Shown piece by piece: positions 24,118 through 32,750 of a DNA stretch of 64,000 nt. The position numbers and the translations under genes were made by a program. The notes beneath the pieces are model-generated. The model did not search any database. It was not told the origin of the DNA and saw only the letters and a program-made list of their open reading frames with translations. The stretch covers positions 7,502,001-7,566,000 of the forward strand of contig NZ_JAGGMR010000001.1 in the NCBI RefSeq assembly GCF_017875645.1. Direction: 5' to 3'. The DNA is from Nocardia goodfellowii (GTDB lineage: Bacteria; Actinomycetota; Actinomycetes; Mycobacteriales; Mycobacteriaceae). How positions within the stretch are numbered: the first letter of the stretch is position 1; each line of letters begins with the position of its first letter.

Positions 24118-25856
24118 ACGGCACCACCCGAGCGTAGGTGCGGCTGCCGGCCACCGGTGGTCAGCAGATCGCGGGCTTCGTCGAGCGGGAGCTCGGTATC
24201 GAGATAGGCGGCCAGACGCAGCCATTCGTAACTGATGGCCAAGGTGCGGCTCCACTGTTCGCGGGAATCGAAGGACGACGGAAAGCCGTTCGTGGCGCCG
24301 CCACCGGCCACCCAGCGGACCAGGCCCGCGAATTCGTCGAGCACCGCGAGTCCCGCCTCCGGGTCGGTGCCCTCGCGAAGAATCCGCGAAAACCGCACTC
24401 GCCGTGCCGATTCCATCGCGGCGAGCAGATCGGCGCGCCGCAGCGTGTCCGGCGGCAGCAACCGGCGCAGCGTGTCGAGCGGCACGACGTCGGCGGGCAA
24501 CGGATGAATCCCGAAGGTGGACAGCAATATTCGCACCGTCATGGCGATGAACCGATGTGCGGCGACATCGGCGACGGCGCCCTGACCGTCGGCGACCGCC
24601 CCGGCCAGGTCCTCCCTGGCGTTCTCCAGCACGATGTTGGACCACACCACGTTCATCCCGCACGCGGTGAATCGTGCCGCGGGCAGCGGGCACAGCGTGG
24701 CGATCTCGTCATCACGGGCGGCTCCGGTCAATCCCAGTGCGGGCGTGTGGCCACCGGGCACCGGTGTGAACGGCCGCAGCGGCTTGCACATCGCCAGCGC
24801 CGGTTCGATCAATCCCGCTCCCCGCCACTGCAAGCCGACCAGGCCCAGGCGGACGAACTCGGCGAGTTCGGCGCGGATGTCGTGCGGGGCGCTGTCGAGC
24901 ACCGCGCGCAGGGAACGGCGGAACACCACCGACCGCCAGGCGCGGGCGGCCCGCGCGGACAAGACGAAGACATCGTGATCGTCGCGCAGGACGTGGATGC
25001 GCTCGCCGATGGTCCAGTGGGTGACCTTCGGCAGGCGCGCGAGCAGCACCTGCCCCGCGTCGTCGGTCACCTCGGGGATGCCGAGCGACTCGACCAGCTC
25101 CCAGACCTGCTCCCAGGTGACCTGTTCGCCGAGCAATCGGGCCTGCCCGTCACCCAGCACGCCGGGCAGGTCCCCGACATCACGGTCGAGGTCCTCCAGC
25201 AGCCAGGAGTCGGGATCGGCGAGTTCGCGATACCGGTCGATGACTTCGTGCGGGGGCATCCGATCCAGTTGCCGCGGCAGCCATTTCGTCTCCAGATAGG
25301 TTTCGCCGCGGTGCGCCGCCCACCCTTTGATCGCCTGTAGCAAACCGTCGCGCGCCCAGTCGCCCGCTTCCGCCCGGGCGCCCAGCGCCCGCAGGGCGAC
25401 GGCGTAGCGCAGCGCCCGCACCGCACGCCCGGTCCACCACTCGCCCAGTACGTGCGCGAAGCGCGAGTACGGTGCCAGTGCCCGTAGCTCGGACAGATCC
25501 ACTGTCCCGGAATGGATTTCGACAGCTCGCAGAAAGCGCTGGCACCGGTTCAGCAAGTCCTCGCCGGGATCGGCCGCCAGCCGTTCGAGCTGCTCGCGCA
25601 GCTGCCGCACCGATCGGGTCCGCACCTCGACCCGTCTGCCGACGACGAACAACACGGTCGGCAGCGTGGGTAGCTCCTCGTCGCCGGGCGCCACCACCAG
25701 GAAATCCACATCCGACCCGGCATTGCCGAAACCCTCGGCCAGTGAACCCTCCAGCAGCACCGCCGAATCCGCCGGAATCGCGACGATGTCCAGTGTCCGG
25801 TCGAGCAGCTTGCGCACCCAGTCCGGCGCCTGCCGCGACGATTGATCAGGTTCCAT
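24114..25856 (-). CDS. Nucleotidyltransferase-domain protein, large
   Basis: Encodes 580 residues. The N-terminal 120 residues contain a Pol-beta-type nucleotidyltransferase signature, LLEGSLAEGFGNAGSDVDFLVV: Gly37-Ser38 and acidic Asp49 and Asp51, enough for metal binding. The rest is mainly helical and unlike well-known families; it may bind the small-molecule acceptor. The start overlaps the upstream dikinase gene by eleven bases, so the two are translated together. Transfer of NMP to a phosphorylated or hydroxylated metabolite, or self-regulation of the dikinase, are the simplest ideas. The protein family is not recognised beyond the catalytic core. Confidence 0.8.
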   Translation of the reverse strand: MEPDQSSRQAPDWVRKLLDRTLDIVAIPADSAVLLEGSLAEGFGNAGSDVDFLVVAPGDEELPTLPTVLFVVGRRVEVRTRSVRQLREQLERLAADPGEDLLNRCQRFLRAVEIHSGTVDLSELRALAPYSRFAHVLGEWWTGRAVRALRYAVALRALGARAEAGDWARDGLLQAIKGWAAHRGETYLETKWLPRQLDRMPPHEVIDRYRELADPDSWLLEDLDRDVGDLPGVLGDGQARLLGEQVTWEQVWELVESLGIPEVTDDAGQVLLARLPKVTHWTIGERIHVLRDDHDVFVLSARAARAWRSVVFRRSLRAVLDSAPHDIRAELAEFVRLGLVGLQWRGAGLIEPALAMCKPLRPFTPVPGGHTPALGLTGAARDDEIATLCPLPAARFTACGMNVVWSNIVLENAREDLAGAVADGQGAVADVAAHRFIAMTVRILLSTFGIHPLPADVVPLDTLRRLLPPDTLRRADLLAAMESARRVRFSRILREGTDPEAGLAVLDEFAGLVRWVAGGGATNGFPSSFDSREQWSRTLAISYEWLRLAAYLDTELPLDEARDLLTTGGRQPHLRSGGAV

Positions 25857-28578
25857 CGCCTGTACCTTCCCGGGGTAGCACCGACACGGTGCCGGCGGAG
25901 CCGTCGACCCGCAACCGCATACCCGTGCGCACCTTCTTCGTCACGTCCTTGACCTGCACCACCGTCGGCACTCCCATCTCCCGCGCCACGATCGCCACGT
26001 GGGTCAGCGGGCTGCCGCGTTCGATCACCAGCGCCGCCGCCGACGGCAGCGCCGCCACCCAGCCGGGATCGGTGCGGTAGGTCACCAAGATGCCGCCGGC
26101 GATATCGCGCGGCTCGTCCACCACCACGGCGCCGCCGGTCGCCGAACCGGCGGCCGAGGGCGTGCCCGCCAGCACCGTGCCCACGGTCGCCGCCGGAATC
26201 TCGGTGATCGGCACCCAGCCCTGGCCCGCCAGCTCGGCCCGGCCGAAACCCGAACCGAGGGTGACGAACCGCGCCGGCGCGACCAGGTCGGCGTCCTTGG
26301 CGCGCTGGGCTTTCCGCGCGGTGACGAGCTTGCGCAACTCGCCCGGGTCGGCGCCGTCGTAGCAACCGCGCAACTCCTGCACGGTCAGGAAGAACACGTC
26401 CTCGAATTCGTCGAGCAGGTCGCGCGCCACCAGGTCCCGGCCCATGGCCCGGATCATGCGCTTGACCATTCCGAAGGCTCGGGTGCGGCAGAACCGTACG
26501 CGTTCGCGATGCGCGGCGCAGCGAGACACCTTGCCGCGTAATCGCTCGAAGATCCGGCGACGCAGCCCGCGCAGGTGACTGTCGAGATAGGCCTCGGCCT
26601 CGGCGCGGCGATCGGTCCCCGCCCGGCCGTGCTGTCGCAGGGTCGCGAGCGTGCTGCGCAGCATGATGAACAGGCTGGCCGGGTCCTCGCGCAGGTCCGG
26701 CGTCTCCAATTTCAGTTCGTCCAGACTGCGGTAGCCGTATCGGGCGAGATAGGACTCGACCTCGGCACGGAACTCCGGATGCGCGCCGAGCTTGCCGTAA
26801 ACCTCCTGCGGCGGTGTGGAATTCACCAACTCGGTCAGCGCCGGGTCGGTCCCGATCCGCTCCGCCAGCGCCGTCATCGCCCGCGCGGGTTCGGCGGATT
26901 CGATATCGGCGCCCGGTCCGACCAGCGTCAAACCCAGCCACTCCGGCGCTTTCGGCAGGAACAGTTTCGTGAGCACGAACAACAGTCCCGTGCAGGTCAA
27001 CAGGATCGCGTCGAGCACCATCAGCGGGCCCCAGCGCGCCACCAGATCCCGATCCACCTCGCGGTAGTTCCGGTAGGCCTGTTCTCCGGACATTCCGGTG
27101 TAGTCGAGCGCGTCGTATTCGTCGTAGACGCGGTAGAACTCGGCCAGGAACCGCTCGACCATGTCGTCGATTCCGAACAGCCGCCGCAGGTAGGTCACCG
27201 TGGTGGCGGTGCGCGCCCAGACCCGGCCGACCGGGGTGCGGAAGGTGAAGGGCCGCAGCGTGTTCGCGATGTCGTCGGCGAGCGGCTCGTCCACGCCGAG
27301 CGCCGCCTCCAGGACCTTCCGGTTCAGCCGGTACCCCGGGGCGATGCCCACCATCCGGTACCAGTGCAGCAGGTTGTAGTACACCCGGCCGTGAAAATAG
27401 CCGAGCAGCACCGGAGTCCACCGCTCGGTCTGGCGGAGCTGCCGCCCGCGCACCCGCAGAGATCTGGCGTAACCGTCGTACACCCGCCCGTAGATCTCGG
27501 CGGCCGTGGTGTAGGTCAGCGGTGAGGTGAGCCCGCTGAAACTCTCGATGATGTTGGCGTTGTCCCAGATTCGCAGCTCACCGTCGGGCACCGTCTCGCC
27601 CGCGCCCTGGATGACCGCGGCGGCCCAGCGCGCGTCCACCCCGCCGCGCACCGCGGTCGTGATCGGACGCGACTGCAACACCCAGATGCCGGTGTCGTCG
27701 ATCGCCCACTCGATGTCCTGCGGTGTGCCGTGATCGCTTTCGAGCCGGCGCGCCAGCTTGGTGAGCTCCGCGAGTTCGGCGGCGCTGAGCACCGGCTGCT
27801 CCCGATCTTCCGGATCGACCTCGTGCACCAGGCAGCCCTGTTCAGCGGCCGGCGCGTAGCGGCGGTCCTTGTCCCCCAGGATGGTTTCCAGCACCACCCC
27901 GGTGGACTTCTCCACGATCACCGAATCGGCGTCCACCGCGCCGGAGACCAGCGCCTCCCCCAACCCGTACACCGCGCTGATCACCACTTCGTCGGGTGCG
28001 CCGGTGATCGGATTCGCGGAGCACACGACACCGCTGGCCCGGGCCCGCACCAGCCGTTGCAGCACCACGGCCGCCGCACCCGCCCGGGGCTGCTGCCGGG
28101 CGAAGCTGTAGCGGATGGACCGCTCCGAGAAGGCCGAGGCCCAGCAGTCGCGCACCCGCTCCAGCACCGCCGCGGCGCCGTTGACGTTCAGATACGAATC
28201 GAACTGACCCGCGTAGGAGTGGCGCGCACCGTCTTCGGCCAGCACCGAGGACCGCACCGCGATCGGCCCCGCGCCGAGCCTGGCGTAGCCGTCGAGGATC
28301 AGCGCACGAATCGCTTCCGGTAATTCGGTCGCGGTGAGTTCGGTGCGCAATGTCGCCCCCACGGCCAGGGCTTTGTCCAGATCGTCCAACGCGGCGAACT
28401 CGGTGACCGCCGCGGTCAGCCCGGCCTCGTCGGTGAATCGCTGGAAGACATCGATGCCGAGCACCACCCACTCCGGCACCCGGAAACCGCCGTTGTGCAC
28501 ACTGTGCAGACCGCGCGCCTTACCGCCGGCCAGCGCGGTGATCGTGGCCTGATCGGTCCATGGACCCAGTACCTGCAC
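25846..28578 (-). CDS. PEP-synthase/rifampin-phosphotransferase-like dikinase
   Basis: Encodes 910 residues from GTG 28578, chosen for the GGAG six bases upstream; GTG 28593 is the longer alternative. The N-terminal third is the PPDK ATP-grasp domain (GGKARGLHSV, RSSVLAEDGARHSYAGQFDS, QRLVRARASGVVCSANPITG, DIEWAIDDTGIWVLQSRP). The C-terminus is the swivelling His domain (ERGSPLTHVAIVAREMGVP), with catalytic His about 860 (codon at 25999-26001). The PEP/pyruvate barrel of true PEP synthase is missing; instead a central region of about 430 residues is present, the arrangement of Rph. Rph-type enzymes pass the beta-phosphate of ATP to a hydroxyl group of a drug-like substrate. As first gene of the operon it may phosphorylate an intermediate, or confer self-resistance. 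Confidence 0.9.
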   Translation of the reverse strand: MQVLGPWTDQATITALAGGKARGLHSVHNGGFRVPEWVVLGIDVFQRFTDEAGLTAAVTEFAALDDLDKALAVGATLRTELTATELPEAIRALILDGYARLGAGPIAVRSSVLAEDGARHSYAGQFDSYLNVNGAAAVLERVRDCWASAFSERSIRYSFARQQPRAGAAAVVLQRLVRARASGVVCSANPITGAPDEVVISAVYGLGEALVSGAVDADSVIVEKSTGVVLETILGDKDRRYAPAAEQGCLVHEVDPEDREQPVLSAAELAELTKLARRLESDHGTPQDIEWAIDDTGIWVLQSRPITTAVRGGVDARWAAAVIQGAGETVPDGELRIWDNANIIESFSGLTSPLTYTTAAEIYGRVYDGYARSLRVRGRQLRQTERWTPVLLGYFHGRVYYNLLHWYRMVGIAPGYRLNRKVLEAALGVDEPLADDIANTLRPFTFRTPVGRVWARTATTVTYLRRLFGIDDMVERFLAEFYRVYDEYDALDYTGMSGEQAYRNYREVDRDLVARWGPLMVLDAILLTCTGLLFVLTKLFLPKAPEWLGLTLVGPGADIESAEPARAMTALAERIGTDPALTELVNSTPPQEVYGKLGAHPEFRAEVESYLARYGYRSLDELKLETPDLREDPASLFIMLRSTLATLRQHGRAGTDRRAEAEAYLDSHLRGLRRRIFERLRGKVSRCAAHRERVRFCRTRAFGMVKRMIRAMGRDLVARDLLDEFEDVFFLTVQELRGCYDGADPGELRKLVTARKAQRAKDADLVAPARFVTLGSGFGRAELAGQGWVPITEIPAATVGTVLAGTPSAAGSATGGAVVVDEPRDIAGGILVTYRTDPGWVAALPSAAALVIERGSPLTHVAIVAREMGVPTVVQVKDVTKKVRTGMRLRVDGSAGTVSVLPREGTGDGT

Positions 28579-28593
28579 AGCGTCTCCGATCAC

Positions 28594-28781
28594 CCCGACG
28601 AACCGGGGCGGAGTAGGGCACTCGACCCCTGCGACGAGGAAGCTCGCGCGCAGCCGAGCGAAACCGAGGGGTTGTGTTTTGGTATATCCGATAATCCACC
28701 GCGACGTTAGCGCGCGATCTCGGCGCGGTCACCCGTTATGCTGCCAGCAGTCATGCGGGGTTTGTGAGGAGTGATTCGGGC
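28594..28781. promoter_or_regulatory. Divergent promoter region between the biosynthetic operon and espG
   Basis: This 188-bp gap separates the minus-strand operon from the plus-strand secretion module. An AT-rich patch (28676-28697, TTTTGGTATATCCGATAATC) stands out in otherwise GC-rich DNA and is the likeliest minus-strand core promoter. TATGCT (28737-28742) could be the plus-strand -10. Neither has a clear -35. No operator-like repeat was found. Confidence 0.45.
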
Positions 28782-29492
28782 GTGGGTTGGATATTCACTC
28801 CGGACGAGTTCGCCCACCTGTGGCGCGAAACCGAACTGGATCGTCACCCCTACCCTTTGCGCATCCTGGAAACCCCGCGCACCGAGGACGCGGCGCACAA
28901 GCTGCGGCTGGAACTGAGCGAGCGATTACCGCTCGGCAGCGACCCGGACCTGACCGCGTGCCTGCGCATCCTCGCCGCGCCGCATACCCGGATCGTGGCC
29001 ATCGGCGGCGGCCATACCCCCGGCACCGAGCTGCGACTGCTCGCGTGCGTGGTCTACGACCGCGCGGTGCTCGCCGTGCAGGAACCCGGCACCCGGCCGG
29101 ACTTCGGTGGGCGCGTGAGTATTTCGATCGGGCGCAGCGACAAGCTCGGGGCCCGGATCGCGGCCCTGCTGCCCAAAGCTCCGGCGGGCCGGGAACCCTC
29201 CCGCACCGCGCCGGCCGAAGCCGTGCGAGACGCCGAGGCCGTCACGCCCCGACCCGGCGCGACCCCGATCCGCAGACTGCTGCTCAAACCCCATACCGCC
29301 GAAGGACATATCCGCATCGAGGCCAGGCTGGACCGGCCCGATCCCACCCCGCCCATCCACTACACCTGGATCGATGTGCGCGGCGACGGGCGCTATCTGA
29401 TCAAAGCCGGCGACACCGTGCACATCGTGCCCGCCTCGGCCGAACAGCTCGCGAGCCAACTGCAAAAACGCATTCCGGCCCAGCAGCGCTGA
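28782..29492 (+). CDS. EspG-family ESX secretion chaperone
   Basis: Encodes 236 residues from GTG 28782, preceded by GAGGAG. The opening VGWIFTPDEFAHLWRETELD is typical of EspG proteins, the cytosolic chaperones that hold PE-PPE-type substrates for type VII secretion. The core continues with VAIGGGHTPGTELRLLACVV, VLAVQEPG and a C-terminal SGDTVHI-like strand. Its partners are most likely the products of the next two genes, which look like a PE-like and a PPE-like pair. There are no core ESX components (EccB-E, MycP) in the window, so an ESX machine must be encoded elsewhere. Confidence 0.85.
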   Translation: MGWIFTPDEFAHLWRETELDRHPYPLRILETPRTEDAAHKLRLELSERLPLGSDPDLTACLRILAAPHTRIVAIGGGHTPGTELRLLACVVYDRAVLAVQEPGTRPDFGGRVSISIGRSDKLGARIAALLPKAPAGREPSRTAPAEAVRDAEAVTPRPGATPIRRLLLKPHTAEGHIRIEARLDRPDPTPPIHYTWIDVRGDGRYLIKAGDTVHIVPASAEQLASQLQKRIPAQQR

Positions 29493-29565
29493 CCCGCTCG
29501 TTGCTTGGCTAACTGCCGGTGCTTGCGGTTAGTCTGGGTCGGACCGAGAGTTAGCAGGGGTGCGT

Positions 29566-29940
29566 ATGACGATCGAGACCAGCCGAGCCGATATCGCCAC
29601 GTTCCAGCAGCAGGCGGCCGCCGGCACCGTGAAATTCGATCCGGCGGCGGCGCGACGCTGCGCGGAAATGTATCAGCACGAGGCGGATCGGTTACTGCAC
29701 CTCAAGCGCCGCCTGGCCGCGCTCGCCGAACTGCACGGCTTCGGCGGATTCGACTCGGCCCGCCAGCTACAGGCCGGTTTCGCCGCCAAATCCCGCGACG
29801 CCGCCGAACTATTGGACAACTACATCGAAGCCGCCTACGCCATGCAGGCCGCGTTCCTGACCAGCGCCGGACTTTACGAAGAAGCCGACGCCGCCAACGC
29901 CGCCGCCATGCGTGCCCTGGAAGCGAAGGTCCGAGCATGA
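29566..29940 (+). CDS. Small helical PE-like / WXG100-like type VII secretion substrate
   Basis: Encodes 124 residues from the ATG behind AGCAGGGG. It is predicted to be a helix-turn-helix: two long amphipathic helices separated near LAELHGFGGFD. Close to the C-terminus, LYEEADAANAA contains YxxxD (YEEAD), the general type VII secretion signal. There is no signal peptide. It overlaps the start of the next gene by four bases (ATGA), as PE and PPE pairs often do. It probably forms a heterodimer with the PPE-like protein that EspG recognises. The family assignment is structural, not by close sequence similarity. Confidence 0.75.
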   Translation: MTIETSRADIATFQQQAAAGTVKFDPAAARRCAEMYQHEADRLLHLKRRLAALAELHGFGGFDSARQLQAGFAAKSRDAAELLDNYIEAAYAMQAAFLTSAGLYEEADAANAAAMRALEAKVRA

Positions 29941-31142
29941 CCGGCAACGACCCGAACTACATCACCTCGATGGAACATTTCGAGTCCATGACGCACGACC
30001 AGATCTACGCCGGCACCCAGCAGATCGACGCCGCCGAGATCCTGCGCGCCTCGGTCACCTGGCTGGAAGCCGCCGGCACCCTGGCCACCTCGTTCCCGCT
30101 CACCCGCGCCAGCACCGACCGCGTCATGAACGCCATGGCCTGGGAGGGCGCCGCCGCCGACGCCGCCTATGCCAGCACCCGCAGCTTCGCCGCCTCGGTC
30201 GACGAACTGAGCGCGATCATGGGCCAGGTCGGCGCCCGCCTCGGCGGCCTGGCCGCGGCCGCCGAAGCCGTCAAACTCGCCGTCGTCCCGCCCGGCAGTT
30301 CCGGCCCGGTCGGCGCCATCGCGCGCCTGCTCGAGGCCGCCAACGTGATCAGCGCCCAGATGGCCCAGGAAGCCCTCCGCCAAGAGGCCGTCCTCGCCAT
30401 GAACATGATCTACAAACCGGCCTACAGCCTGGCCGGCTCCGGCGTACCCGCCCTCCCCGAACCGCCCGCGATCCCCGGCATGCAGGACCAGCCGATCGTC
30501 ACGCCCGCCGAACCGCAATACGTTCCCCCGCAAGACCTTCCACCCTCGGACACGATTCCGGGAACGCCGGAACCGGAAAGCCCGCAGCCGACACCGGAGA
30601 CTCCGTCCACTCCGGAACCGACGCAGCCCGGCACTCCGGAGCCGACGCCGCCTTCCACTCCGGAGCCGACGCCGCCTTCCACCCCGGAGCCGACGCCACC
30701 GTCCACTCCCGAACCGACGCCACCGTCCACTCCCGAACCGACGCCACCGTCCACTCCCGAACCGACGCCGCCCTCCACACCGGAACCAGCACCACCGTCG
30801 ACCCCGGACCCGCAGCCGACTACTCCGGAACCGGCACCCGCACCGCCGCCCAGCACCCCGCAGCCGGCACCCGCGCCCACCCCGGAACCGTCGACCCCGG
30901 CTCCCCCTGTACCAACAGCGGAACAAACCCCACCCCCACCCGCCACCCCCGAGCCGGAGCCCGGCCCGCCGAACCAAATCCCCGATTCTCAGCCCGGACC
31001 GCCGAACCAGATCCCCGACGCCGGCCAAGGCCCCGCCCTCCCGGATCCCGGCGGCCAGCCCGGCGTAACCGGCCCCATCCCCGAGGACCCCAACCAACCC
31101 ACCCCCACCGCCAACCAACCAGGCCTGTTCCCCCCGAACTGA
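29937..31142 (+). CDS. PPE-like secreted protein with long Pro-rich tail
   Basis: Encodes 401 residues. The first 170 are helical and PPE-like, with MAWEGAAADAAYASTRSF containing a WxG turn. From about residue 185 the chain becomes an extended proline-rich tail with repeated TPPSTPEP units, ending in QPGPPNQIP-type motifs. A tail of this kind could span the thick mycolic envelope or interact with host or wall components. No signal peptide is present; secretion would depend on the YxxxD signal of the partner protein. It is last or next to last in the espG operon. Confidence 0.78.
   Translation: MTGNDPNYITSMEHFESMTHDQIYAGTQQIDAAEILRASVTWLEAAGTLATSFPLTRASTDRVMNAMAWEGAAADAAYASTRSFAASVDELSAIMGQVGARLGGLAAAAEAVKLAVVPPGSSGPVGAIARLLEAANVISAQMAQEALRQEAVLAMNMIYKPAYSLAGSGVPALPEPPAIPGMQDQPIVTPAEPQYVPPQDLPPSDTIPGTPEPESPQPTPETPSTPEPTQPGTPEPTPPSTPEPTPPSTPEPTPPSTPEPTPPSTPEPTPPSTPEPTPPSTPEPAPPSTPDPQPTTPEPAPAPPPSTPQPAPAPTPEPSTPAPPVPTAEQTPPPPATPEPEPGPPNQIPDSQPGPPNQIPDAGQGPALPDPGGQPGVTGPIPEDPNQPTPTANQPGLFPPN
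30631..30810 (+). repeat. 24-bp tandem repeat coding TPPSTPEP
   Basis: About six or seven copies of an eight-codon unit (core ACGCCGCCTTCCACTCCGGA and variants) in the tail of the PPE-like gene. Adjacent copies are nearly identical, so copy number may vary. Confidence 0.85.
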
Positions 31143-31151
31143 ACCCGGCCG

Positions 31152-31475
31152 ATGTCCTCGGATAGCACAGCAGAATCCCCGCTGGTCCGCGCGATCTTTC
31201 CGGACCTCGCAAGGGAACTGGTCGCCCTGCTGGAGGCCGAGGGGGAGCACGAACTCGCCTGCAGCGCACGAGATTTGCGCTTGGTCGGCACTTGCGGCTG
31301 CGGTACCGAGGGGTGCCGCAGCTTTCGTACCGGAGCGCACCCGGCCGGGCAGCCCTATGGCCCCGGCCATCGCACGATCAGCCTGTCGCCGGAGGTGGGC
31401 ATGCTGATCCTCGATGTGGTCGACGACAAGATCATGTATGTCGAAGTGCTGGGCCCACCCGGTCCGCAACCCTGA
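31152..31475 (+). CDS. Hypothetical protein with CxC...C motif
   Basis: Encodes 107 residues and starts ten bases after the PPE-like stop. It contains GTCGCGTEGCRSFRTG, a possible small metal site, then a TISLSPEVGMLILDVVDDKIMYVEVL strand-rich part (two halves). It is soluble and has no signal peptide. Similar short proteins with a TCGCG motif occur in actinomycetes without known function. The location suggests co-transcription with the secretion module, but the relation may be accidental. Confidence 0.7.
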   Translation: MSSDSTAESPLVRAIFPDLARELVALLEAEGEHELACSARDLRLVGTCGCGTEGCRSFRTGAHPAGQPYGPGHRTISLSPEVGMLILDVVDDKIMYVEVLGPPGPQP

Positions 31476-31529
31476 ACCGGGTATCGATGCGGCCGGGCGC
31501 TGGAGGCCCTCGACAGTCCTGAACGGCCC

Positions 31530-32678
31530 TCAGATACCGACGAGATCGTCGGCGTGAATTACCGGGCGGCGCATGGTTTCCGGGAGGTCGGTGGTGGAGC
31601 GGCCGAGCATGGTGGACAGTTCGGTGCTGTCGTATTCGACGACGCCGCGGGCTACGACGCGGTCGTCGGGGGCGATGAGGTCGACGACGTCGCCGCCCGA
31701 GAATTGGCCGCGGATACCGGTGATGCCCGCTGCCAGCAGGGAGCGGCGGCGTTCGGCTACCGCCTGCACCGCGCCGTCGTCCAGGACCAGCGCGCCGCGG
31801 CTGTCGGCGGCGTGCCGAACCCAGAATTTGCGGGCGGACAGGCGAACCGGGCGCGCGGCGAAGGCGGTGCCGACGGTGCCCGCGGTCAGGGCGAGATCCG
31901 CTTCGGCGGCCGCGGCCAGCAGTACCGGGACACCGGCGTCGGCGGCCAAACGCGCCGCGGAGAGTTTCGAGGCCATACCGCCGGTGCCCAAAGCTCCACC
32001 GCTACCGGCGATTACGCCGTCGAGGTCAGTGCTGTCGCGGACCTCGGGAATGAAATTGGCCGCACTCTTGCGAGGGTCGCCGTCGTAGAGACCTTCCACA
32101 TCGGAGAGCAGTACCAGGGCGTCCGCGCCGACCAGGTGGGCGACCAGAGCGGCCAGCCGGTCATTGTCGCCGAAACGGATCTCTTCGGTGGCGACCGTGT
32201 CGTTTTCGTTCACCACCGCGACCGCGCCGAGCGAGCGCAGGCGGTCCAGAGTGCGCTGGGCGTTGCGGTGATGTTCCCGGCGGGAGAAATCGTCGGCGAC
32301 GAGCAGAACCTGACCGACCGTACGGCCGTAGCGGGCGAAGGAGGTGCCCCAGGCGTGCGCCAATGCCAGCTGACCGACACTGGCCGCGGCTTGCTTGGTC
32401 GCGAGATCCCTTGGGCGGCTGGCCAATCCGAGCGGCGCGAGGCCCGCGCCGATGGCGCCGGAGGACACCACGACCACGTCGGAGCCCGCGCGCATGCGTG
32501 CCTCCACCGCGTCCGCGAGCCGATCCAGGCGCTCGGTGTCCAGCCCGCCCTGCAGACTGGTCAGCGCCGACGAACCGATCTTCACCACGACGCTGCGCGC
32601 CGAGGCGATCGCCTGCCGCGCCGCACTGAGTCCACCGGGCGACACCGCCGCGGAGAATTCCGAATTCACCTGCGTCAC
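31530..32678 (-). CDS. proB: Glutamate 5-kinase
   Basis: Encodes 382 residues, first step of proline synthesis (ATP + glutamate to gamma-glutamyl phosphate). The amino acid kinase fold is clear: [56 protein letters not shown], and [17 protein letters not shown]-terminal PUA domain follows ([41 protein letters not shown]). GTG 32678 has GGGAG upstream. It follows obg on the same strand, the usual actinobacterial order. Confidence 0.97.
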   Translation of the reverse strand: MTQVNSEFSAAVSPGGLSAARQAIASARSVVVKIGSSALTSLQGGLDTERLDRLADAVEARMRAGSDVVVVSSGAIGAGLAPLGLASRPRDLATKQAAASVGQLALAHAWGTSFARYGRTVGQVLLVADDFSRREHHRNAQRTLDRLRSLGAVAVVNENDTVATEEIRFGDNDRLAALVAHLVGADALVLLSDVEGLYDGDPRKSAANFIPEVRDSTDLDGVIAGSGGALGTGGMASKLSAARLAADAGVPVLLAAAAEADLALTAGTVGTAFAARPVRLSARKFWVRHAADSRGALVLDDGAVQAVAERRRSLLAAGITGIRGQFSGGDVVDLIAPDDRVVARGVVEYDSTELSTMLGRSTTDLPETMRRPVIHADDLVGI

Positions 32679-32750
32679 AATCGAACTCCCTCACCGCCAC
32701 CGAACCCACGGCCACCCGGCCGGACCACGTCGTTCCGGCCGGGCTCCGAG

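Noticed and set aside
29276..29477. Signal peptide or membrane helix in EspG
   Set aside because: No hydrophobic stretch long enough; the protein is cytosolic as expected for the family.
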